A stretch of DNA of 35,929 nucleotides from positions 1-35,929 of the forward strand of contig JAGBBD010000003.1 of assembly GCA_017938625.1 (NCBI GenBank), read 5' to 3'. The notes under the pieces were generated by a model. That model had not been told where the DNA came from, ran no database searches, and saw nothing but the letters and a program-made list of their open reading frames with translations. Made by a program: the position numbers and the translations under genes. Positions 22,918 to 33,000 of this stretch are shown one piece after another. The stretch is from Oscillospiraceae bacterium. Lineage in GTDB: Bacteria > Bacillota > Clostridia > Oscillospirales > Oscillospiraceae. The stretch's first letter is position 1. Each line of letters opens with the position of its first letter.

Positions 22918-23759
22918 CTGGGGCGATTGGCGGGGTGCTTTTCGGAAAGATCCCGCCATTCATGTGGACTGTAGCCGGTTTCGCGGGAAAATATGCGTGA
23001 GAATGTGGAGCGGTCGCCAAAGCCGCATAGCTGTGCAGTTTCCGTTACGGAGAAACCGGCAAGCAGATGCCGTCGCGCCTCGGCAAGGCGGACGCGAAGA
23101 ATATATTCCTGTATGGATTCGCCCATTCTGCTTTTAAATACACGGGAGAGGTGACTGCGGTTGATGCCGAGTTCCTGTGCCATTTGTGAAACGGAAAGCT
23201 TTTGCATATAGCTGGCATTGATCTTGTTTACGATTCTTTGAATGTAATCCGGGTCGTTCTGACGCGGTGCCCGCAGTTTGCTGTGGATTAGGAATAAGTC
23301 GCTGGTCAGACGGGAAGCGAGATTGCGCTCCGGGCTCCTGAGATCATACAGCTGCGCCACGGTGCTGTCCGGCAAAGTAAACACAGTAGGAAATGAGAAA
23401 AACTCACTGGCGCGTATGCCTGTAAAGCCGATCCATGTATAGGACCAGGGCTCTTCACAATACAGAGAGGCGCTGGTACCTACAGGGACGATAAAGAAAT
23501 CACCCTCTTTGACGGGGAAACGGCGGCCGTTGAGAAGCAATTGACCGCAGCCGGAGCAGGAACGATACAGGAAGGAATAGACCTGATTGCGGATAGCGGT
23601 GGCCCTGTAGGCAGGAAGCTCTGCCTCTCCGATCGTGGCAGGGTTCAGATCCGTCAGATCCTCTTTGATAATGATTTGGTAATTTTTTTTGTATACTTTT
23701 TGAATCTCGGCAGCAGTTTCCTTGTCTGTTGTGCGCTTTCTTTTCGTGTTGTTCTCCAA
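22914..23759 (-). CDS. AraC-family transcriptional regulator
   Basis: The protein has 281 residues, the usual length. An N-terminal cupin-like sensor region (about 45-140, with RRFPVKEGDFFIVPVGTSA) is followed by a C-terminal AraC-type double helix-turn-helix (about 178-277). The first HTH is in KLSVSQMAQELGINRSHLSR and the second in FSVTETAQLCGFGDRSTFSR, closing with F-S-R-E-T-G-Y-S-P-H-E-W-R. Members of this subgroup commonly sense sugars and activate adjacent carbohydrate genes. The start is TTG at 23759, supported by AAGGAG (minus strand, 23768-23773) 8 nt upstream. It diverges from the giant lyase gene at 24002 and is its most likely regulator; the ligand is unknown. On the minus strand TTGGAT (23819-23824), an 18-bp spacer and TATATT (23795-23800) look like its promoter. 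Confidence 0.88.
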   Translation of the reverse strand: MENNTKRKRTTDKETAAEIQKVYKKNYQIIIKEDLTDLNPATIGEAELPAYRATAIRNQVYSFLYRSCSGCGQLLLNGRRFPVKEGDFFIVPVGTSASLYCEEPWSYTWIGFTGIRASEFFSFPTVFTLPDSTVAQLYDLRSPERNLASRLTSDLFLIHSKLRAPRQNDPDYIQRIVNKINASYMQKLSVSQMAQELGINRSHLSRVFKSRMGESIQEYILRVRLAEARRHLLAGFSVTETAQLCGFGDRSTFSRIFSRETGYSPHEWRDLSEKHPANRPR

Positions 23760-24001
23760 AACAGCAGCTCCTTATGGTGAAAATCTACAATCACAATATA
23801 TCACATCAGCGCAACGATATCCAATAGAAAATGATGGAAAATTGCACTAAAATGTAAGCAGCTTCAGTATTGCTGCGAACGCTTTGCACGGATTTGGGAT
23901 TTTTCCCAAACAGCGCGATTTCCCACAAAGAATGTTGTGAGCAGCGGTGGATTTTCTGAATGATCGGTCAATTTCATAAAACATCAAGGAGGAGCGAAAA
24001 C
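23760..24001. promoter_or_regulatory. Divergent regulatory region between AraC regulator and lyase gene
   Basis: It holds the AraC promoter (minus strand, 23795-23824) with ATCACA repeated directly at 23790-23795 and 23800-23805, a 10-bp periodicity suited to an AraC-type protein. AAATTGCACTAAA at 23839-23851 has a 12/13 match upstream of the 2814 gene. An inverted repeat, TTTGGGA (23893-23899) with TCCCAAA (23904-23910), follows. No convincing sigma-A promoter faces the lyase gene, which would fit activator dependence. AAGGAGG at 23986-23992 is the lyase ribosome binding site. Confidence 0.55.
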
Positions 24002-27000
24002 ATGAAGCAACACAAGTACCTTAGCAGAGCACTGTCCCTGCTGTTGGTTTTGGCTATGCTGCTGGGTGTGTGTCCCATCGGTGTGCTTGCAGCCGAAACC
24101 GAAGCGGTGGAAGAGACTGCGCAGACGGAGGATGTGCTCCCGCAGACTTTGGTTTACAACTTTTTGAAAGACTGTGCCAATACTGCGGGCGGTGACGGCT
24201 ATAAGGTCGTCAACTCCTATGAGTACTGGGATGATGTGGAGGATCCTACAGCATCGGAGCTGTGGAAGTTCAATGCTGTTTCCGCCAATCATGCCACTCG
24301 CTCTGTTGCGAGCGCTTATGCGACCTTGAATCTGAACGTGGGCGCGTGGGCAAAGTTTGACATTCAAGTACCGACTGCAGGCACCTATCAGCCTGTGTGG
24401 GACTATATGTCAAACTCCATGGGCGGTGTGGTCTCCTATTATCTGGCACCTGTTGATGCAGCGGATGTCTTTGCGGAAGAATACCTGATCAACACGGTGG
24501 ACACCTATGATACGCAGCAGTTCAAAGTGGACAGATCGGCAGATCTGATCAGTCTGGAGGAAGGCGAATATACCCTTGGCTTCAAAATCACGGACAAGAA
24601 TGCGGCGGTCAGTTCTCCCCGCTGCCAGTGGACAAAGTTCAGCCTTATCCCCACAGTAAAGCCTTTGGTCTATGACTTCCTGAAGGACAGCGCCAATACG
24701 GCAGGCGCTGACGGCTATAAGGTCGTCAGTTCCTACGAGTATTGGGACGACGTGGAGGATGAAACGGAATCGGAGCTTTGGAAATTCAATGCCGTTTCCG
24801 CCAATCATGCCACCCGTTCTGTTGCGGGTGCTTATGCGACCTTGAACCTGAATGTGGGCGCATGGGCAAAGTTTGACCTGCAAGTGCCTGCGACCGGAAG
24901 CTACCGCCCTGTGTGGGACTATATGTCAAACTCCATGGGCGGCGTGGTTTCCTACTATCTGGCACCCGTTGATACATCAGATGTCTTTGCAGAAGAGTAT
25001 CTGATCAATACGGTGGATACCTACGCTTCTCAGTCCTATCATACGGACGAACCGGAAAAGATCCTGGCACTGGAGGAAGGGGAGTATACCCTCGGCTTCA
25101 AGATCACGGACAAGAATGCGGCGGTGAGCTCTCCCCGTTGCCAGTGGACGAAGTTCTCTCTGGTGGACGCCAAGGCTCCCGAAGAGAGTGATATCACGGT
25201 CACAGAGGGGCTGACTGCTAATGTTACCTTGATCGGCATTGATGCAGATCACTTTACTGTCAGCAGCGAGAATGAAGATAAAGCAACAGCAGAGGTGACT
25301 GCAGCCAATACCTTGACCGTTACCGGTGTTGCAGCAGGTGAGACAGATATCACGGTTTCCAAGGATGATGTGGCTTTGTTTGTGATCCACGTGACGGTGG
25401 AAGCTGCACAGAGCGCTCCGGAGATCGACTATGCTACCGAGCCTTTGGTATGGGATTTCCTGAAAGATGCAGCCAACACAGCGGGCGGAGACGGCTTCAA
25501 AGTGGTAAGCTCCTATGATTACTGGGCATCTGCTTCGGATGATGTATTCTCCCAACAGTGGAAATTCAATTCCGTAAAATCCGGCTGTGCCTCCCGTTCT
25601 GTTTTGAATGCCTATGCCACCTTGAATTTGGGTGTGGGGGCATGGGTGCTGTTTGATCTTGGTATTCCTGTTTCCGGCACTTATCAGCCTGTGTGGGACT
25701 ATAAGACAAACTCCATGGGCGGCATTGTGGAATACTATCTGGCACCCAAGGGCGCATCCGATCCCTGGGCAGAGGCATACAAGATCAATTCTGTTGATAC
25801 CTATGCCTCTGACGGCAGTGCTGTGGATATGCCCAATAAGACTGTGACTGTGGAGGAGGGTGAATACACCCTTGGCTTCAAGATCACAGGACTCAATGCA
25901 TCTGCCTCTTCCGGCCGCTGCCAGTGGATGAAGTTCTCACTGGTGGATCCCGACACGGTGGAAAAGACTGAGGAAGTGGAACTGAATGTCACGGCAGGCG
26001 AGACTGCCGATGCCGAACTGGAGAGCATCACGGCAGAAAATGCCACGCTCACAGTCAAGGACGGCGCGATCGCGTCAGCCGAAGTGACTGCCGACGGCAT
26101 CGTTACCGTGACCGGCATTACTGCCGGTAAGACCGATATCACAGTTTCTGTGGATGGCAAGGATGTGTATGTGATCCATGTATCTGTGGAAAGCGCGGAG
26201 GAAGAAGGCGGAGAAGATACTGCCGAGCCCCTTGTCTGGGATTTCCTGAAGGACAGCGCCAACACTGCAGGTGCTGACGGCTACAAAGTCGTTACTTCCT
26301 ATGAATACTGGGATGCGGTGACGGATGATGTGTTCTCTCAGCCGTGGAAGTTCAATTCCGTAAAATCCGCCTGTGCCTCCCGTTCTGTTTTGAATGCCTA
26401 TGCGACCTTGAATTTGGGCGTGGGTGCATGGGTCCTGTTCGATCTGGATATCCCCACCTCCGGTACGTTCAAGCCTGTGTGGGATTATAAGGTCAACTCC
26501 AACGGCGGCATTGTGGAATACTATCTGGCACCCAAGGGTGCAACCGACCCCTGGGCAGAAGCATACAAGATCAACTCTGTTGATACATACGATACGGACG
26601 GTGCAAAGACCGATGCGCCAGATGTGACTGTGACTGTGGAAAAGGGCGAATATACCCTTGGCTTCAAGATCACAGGGAAGAATGATTCCGTGGCATCTCC
26701 CCGCTGCCAGTGGATGCGGTTCTCTTTGGAAGAGATTGAAGAAGAGACACCTCTGGAATGGAACTTCCTGAAGGACAGCGCCAACACCGCAGGCGCTGAC
26801 GGCTACAAAGTCGTTACTTCCTATGAATACTGGGATGCGGTGACGGATGATGTGTTCTCTCAGCCGTGGAAGTTCAATTCCGTAAAATCCGGCTGTGCAT
26901 CCCGTTCTGTTGCAGGCGTTTATGCGACCTTGAATTTGAATGTGGGCGCATGGGTACTGTTCGATCTGGATATCCCCACCTCCGGTACGTTTAAGCCTGT

Positions 27001-30000
27001 GTGGGATTATAAGGTCAACTCCAACGGCGGCATTGTGGAATACTATCTGGCACCCAAGGGTGCAACCGACCCCTGGGCAGAAGCATACAAGATCAACTCT
27101 GTTGATACATACGATACGGACGGCGCAAAGACCGATGCGCCCGATGTGACTGTGACTGTGGAAAAGGGCGAATACACCCTTGGCTTCAAGATCACAGGAA
27201 AAAATGATTCTGTTGCGTCTCCCCGCTGCCAGTGGATGAAGTTCTCCCTGGTGGATCCCGACACGGCACCTGCGCCTGTAGAAAGCTCGGCGGCTGTCAC
27301 AGAAAAGCAGACTGTGGATGTGAAGCTGGAAGGCATCACTTCTGCGACCCATGTGGTTGCCAGCGAGAGCAGTGCCGTTGCAACTGCTGCCATCAAGGCT
27401 GACGGTATTCTGACCATCACCGGTGTGGCTGCCGGCAAGACGGTCATTACCGTATCCAAGGATGGCAATGCTGTTTACAAGGTCAATGTGGAAGTCACAG
27501 CGGCACAGGAGGATGAGCCCTCTGCACCTGAGGTGGAGATCATCAACAACTCCATGACATGGGATTTCCTGAAGGATATCAAGAACACCGCAGGTGCTGA
27601 TGGCTACAAGGTCGTTTCCACCTATGACTACTGGGAAAATGTCAATGACGGTGTGGCATCTGAGCTTTGGAAGTTTAATTCCATCGCAACCGGTAACTAT
27701 GCCTGCCGCAGCCAGACTGCCTATGGCATTTTGAACCTGGGTGTCGGTGCATGGGTGAAGTTTGATATCAAGGTGCCCAGAGCCGGCAGCTTCAAGCCTG
27801 TGCTGGAGTATTATACCAGTTCTTTGGGTGGCATCGTGGAATACTACCTGGCACCTGCCGATGCAGACGACCATTTCGACATTCAGTATAAGATCGGCGG
27901 CGTCGACCAGAATCAGGCGCAGCAGATGCGCTATGATGACACCATGGACAACGTAACGGTGGAAGAGGGCGAGTACGTACTTGGCTTCAAGATCGTTGGT
28001 ACGAGCAACAATGCCACGCCCAGATGTATGTTCACCCGGTTCCATCTGGTGGATGAAAACAGCGCGGTGGAATGCAGCGCCAAGATGCTGGAAAAGGAAA
28101 GTGTTACCATTGATCTCAATGGCAGAGTCCTTGGCGATAGTGTGACTGCACAGACACATACGATCAAGTCTTCCAATGGGAAGGTGGCAACCGGCGTGAT
28201 CTCCGGCACACAGAAGATCACCATCACCGGTGTTGCGCCCGGTCAGACCGATGTGATCGTCTACAAGGGTGAGAAGATCGTGGCAGTGGTGAGAGTTACC
28301 ATCGAGTCTGCTGCCGCAGTCTCTTATACCTATGATTTCCTGAAGGGCGCTTCTTTGACGTCCTCACCCAATAATTATTCTGCCATTACAAGCTATGATG
28401 TGCTGGCAGGCTGCAACGACGGTGTTGCGTCTGCGCCTTGGTGCTTCAACGCTCTGGCACCCGGCAACTATGCTGCTCGCTGCATGGGAACCTATGCCAC
28501 CTTGAACCTGGGCATCGGTGTTTGGGTCAAGTTTGACATCAAGGTCGGCAAGGATGCCTGGTATCAGCCTGTTATGGATTATATGGCAAGTTCCAACGGC
28601 GGTATCGTGGAATACTATCTGGCACCTAAGGATGCTGAGGATCATTTTGCTGCGGAATATAAGATCGGCGGTGTGGACACCTACGATTCCCAGCAGTTCA
28701 AGACCGATGACACGATGGAACGGATCTATCTGCAGACAGGTGACTATGTCCTTGGCTTCAAGGTCGTCGGGAAGAACGATGCGGCGGCATCTGCCCGCTT
28801 CCAGTGGACAAAATTCCACCTTAATGAAGATCTGCCCAATATCAAGGAGAGCTGCAAGGTCATGACCGGCAGCACCGGCAATGTGGATCTGACGGCGTAT
28901 TTGGGCAAGATGGTCGTTGAGGATGGGACTCACACAGTCCATGTGGAAAATGACGAAGTTGCGTCCGCTGAGATCACCTCCAAAAACATTGTGACCGTGA
29001 CCGGCTTGTCCAAGGGCAAGACCAAGATCACCGTGTCTGAAGGCGATGTGGTGATCTGCACCATCGAAGTCAAGGTCAGCAACGGCTTGACCTATAACTT
29101 CCTGAAGGGTAAAGCCGCCACCGCCGGTGCCAACGGCTTTATGGGCGTTGTGACCAGTTATGAAGCTCTGGCAGCACTAGAGCCCGAGACACCTTCTGCA
29201 CCCTGGTATTTCCACTCCATCATCGCGGGCAACTATGCGTCCCGTACAGTAGGCACGTATGCGCTGCTGAACTGGCACATCGGCGCTTGGGTCAAATTCG
29301 GGATCCAGATCCCCGAGAGCGGTTGGTATAAGCCCATTATGGACTACGGCACCAGCTCCATCGGCGGTATCGTGGAATACTATCTGTCTCCCGTGGATGC
29401 TGTGAATCCCTGGGCATCCCAGTGGAAAATCGGCAGCGTGGACACCTATGCGCTGCAGTCCTTCCGCACAGACAACACCATGGATCTGCAGTACTATGAA
29501 GCAGGCGATTATATTCTGGGCTTCAAGATCGTCGGCTGTAACCCCAAGGTGGAAGGCCCCCGTTGGTACTGGACCAAGTTCCATCTCAGAGAAGGCGCTG
29601 AGCCCATTGAGCTGACGGAGTACGTCACCAAGGGTCAGACTGTCAGGCTGGATATGAACGGAAAGCTGGGCGAGACTGTCCTGCAGGCAGAGGACTTCAT
29701 CCTCAATATAGAAGATACGACCCTGGCTGCAGCGCAGATCACCGGCGAAAATGAGATCACTGTCACCGGTCTGAAACGCGGCAGAACGGAGATCGAAGTG
29801 GTCGAAGACGGCGATGTTGTGGCAAGAATCACGCTGAAGGTCAAGAGCGATGTGCCTCTGGAGCCTGTGATGGAGGCCTCTGTTGAGGGTGTTGCCGGGC
29901 AGATGGCACGCTTCACCACACACAACATGACAGCCTATATGATGGCTGCCGACGGTGAAGAGTTCTATGTGGATGAAGTCACCATGACTTATGATGTGGA

Positions 30001-33000
30001 TCAGGAAGGCATCGTGGAGATCGATGAAGAAGCCCATACCATCACAGGCGTTGCCAACGGCACAGTCAATGTGAAAATGACGGCCCGCTTCGGTGATCAG
30101 ACCATGTCAGATACCATCAAGATTACCGTTGCCGATGTGGGTGAGAACTTATTTGATGCAGCCAATGCAACCTTTGAGACCGATGGTTTCACAGCAGACA
30201 GCTGGGGCTGGCAGGATGCAGACTTCGCCGCGCCTGCCGCTTCCGAACGGGGCTTCACTTACAGTGAGGTCGTGCGGGAAGAGAGCGGCAACCATGCGCT
30301 GAAGGTGACCCTCAATCCGTCCATGTCCTACAATCAGAAGGACGGCAGCGTGAAGATTGGTCAGAAGGGCACGGATATTCAGACCAAGGCAGGATTCCTG
30401 GCACAGATCGAGCCTAACCGTATGTATGAGATCTCCTTCCGTGTCCGGACAGAGGATTTTACCATGCCTGAGGGAACAACGGCGGCTTTGCAGCTGCAGC
30501 TTCAGGCATGTGATGTTGCGGCAAACAAGTTTGGCACGCTGCTGAATAAACTCAGCGAAACAGTCGCCATCGACCAGAGCAAGGAAGAATGGACGACCTA
30601 CACGCTGAATATTAAGGCTCCCATTGAATATGAGCAGCCCTTCTATGTGATGAACAGAATCATCATCAAACCTGCAACCGCCAAGGACAATGATACCGCA
30701 GGCTACTCCGGCAGCATCTATTTCGATGATTTCGCCATCCGTGAAGTAGGCTTTGACCATGTGGATGCGTACCTCAGCGGCTCTCTGATCAATCTGGCAT
30801 CTGCAGCAAGTGTTGTCGTGGAGCCCTACGCTACTACCGGTGCCCCCATTCTGATCAGCACGGAAGCTGCGGCAGGCTCTGCGAGAATCAGCAGCACCGA
30901 CAATGCTGTGGTCAAGGCAACCGGCGATGCGACTCTGGTCGAGAGCATGGGCGGCTTCAAGGCGCCTGCCGTACCGGTCGCGCTGCAGGGTTACAATGGC
31001 TCTGCCGTTATGACGGCATCGGTCAATATCCATGGCAGAATCTGTTCCGAACAGATCGATGTCACCGCAAACGGATTGCCCGATACCATCACCAAGCTGG
31101 AATACACCCTTAATGGTGCGGAAGCCTTGACCATGGAATATGATCAGGTGGCAGAAGGTACTTTGGCTGCCGATACGATTCAGCTAAATACGCTGAGCGA
31201 AGATCAGATTCGTGAAAAGGGTGCTGTCTATTTCACCACCAGCGATCAAAATGTCGCGGTTGTGGATCAGCTGACCGGCAATGTTACCGCAGTCGGCGAG
31301 GGTACAGCGAAGATCACCGTGTATACTCTGCTGGAAGGCGGCACTGCTTCTGACTATGTGACCGTCAGTGTGACGGATGATACGGATCTGGCATCTCTGG
31401 AACTGTCCGGTGCACTGGATTACCTTGGTGTCGGCGGGCAGATGAAGATCTCTGTCAGCGGTAAAAAGGCATCCGGTGCCATTGCCGATATGAGCAAATT
31501 CCCTGTGGCATTCTCTCTTGATGAGGCGGCTGTGGAAAGCGGCATCGCCACCATTTCCGAAGACGGTGTCGTGGCCGGCTGCCGTGCAGGCACGATCACA
31601 GTGACGGCTGCAGCCGGTGTGGTGGATGAGATCATCACAGCCACACTGGAACTGAACGTGGTGGAAAACAGCGAAATGCCCGGCGGCATGGTGTTCTTTG
31701 ACTTTACCGATGGCAAGATCCTTAATCTGGAGACTGCAACCATCGAAGAGGACAATATCGAGCTGATCAGGGAACTGTCTCCCGACAGCATCAGCTTTGG
31801 TACCAAGTATGGCATCAACACCAGCATGGTCGTGGGTCAGACCTTGACTCTGGATTTCTATGTACCCAGAACGGGCTGGTATGCAGGCGAATGCTTTGGC
31901 GCCCAGATGTCCTACGGCGGCATTTCCGATCTGTTTATCGACAAGACCTATATGGGTCAGATCAGCTTTATCGGCTCGACCAACTATTATGGTGAAGGCC
32001 CCATGGGCTCCATCTATCTGGAAGCCGGTGTGCACAGACTGACGTTGAAGGCTGTGCAGGGAGGCGGCTGCTATCTGGGTAAGCTCTACCTGTACCCCAC
32101 GCAGGATCCCAATGCAGTGGAACTGAACATTACTGCCGATGCGGATATGCTGGCAGGGCAGAAGAAAACAGTCACGCTGGAAGCCAAAGCAGCCAATGAC
32201 TGGGGCTTCTATCTGGATGCTGTCAACGAAAAACCCGAGTATACCAACTATTACATTCTCTCTTCCGATAACACCAAGGTACTGACTGTTTCCGGAAGTA
32301 CCATGACAGGTGTGGCTGCCGGCACTGCAACGGTTACAGTAACTGCGGAAGTGTTGGGGCAGACTGTGACCAAGCAGTTTGAAGTTCTGGTCACGGAAGG
32401 TGTTGTGGATACGGCAAGATTGACAGCGGATGAAACCACACGCAAGCCCGATACAGCACCTGTGCAGACGGCCCTGTCGGTTTTGGCGACCAACGGCAAG
32501 CTCATCGAACTGCCGGAAGGCGCAAGTGTGGCATACAAGACCTCCGATACCAATATCGCATCGGTCAATGCTGAAGGCCTTGTGACCTTCACGGGCAAGG
32601 AAGGCTCTGTTTATATCACCGCTGTGATCACAGAGCTTGGCCGCGATGTGGAGGCAGGTATCTGGTTTACCGTGACTTCCGGCAAGTCCGAGCCTACGAT
32701 CTTCACTTATGAGGAGCGGGAGATCGCGCAGGAGAATACGCTCAAATATGACTGGGCATGGCAGGAAAGATCTGATGCTGTGGCAGAAGCTGACTATGTT
32801 TTGGAGCATCTGGACGAGTACTATGAACTGTATATCCACGAGGGTCTGCCCCGCAGCGCCAATGTGGGTCTGCGTTCCGACCCGGAAGTTACCTTCTGCC
32901 GCTACTGCGGAGAAGACCTGAAGAATGAATTCACAGTCTATCCCTGGATCGTTGATCCTATCAACAATCCCTGGAAGATCACTTGTCCTCTCTGCAGACG

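Noticed and set aside
24150-29590. Possible insertion sequences or assembly repeats
   Set aside because: The repeats keep the reading frame, differ by graded divergence and alternate with distinct domains. There are no terminal inverted repeats or transposase. Only modules 4 and 5 are close enough to warrant an assembly check.
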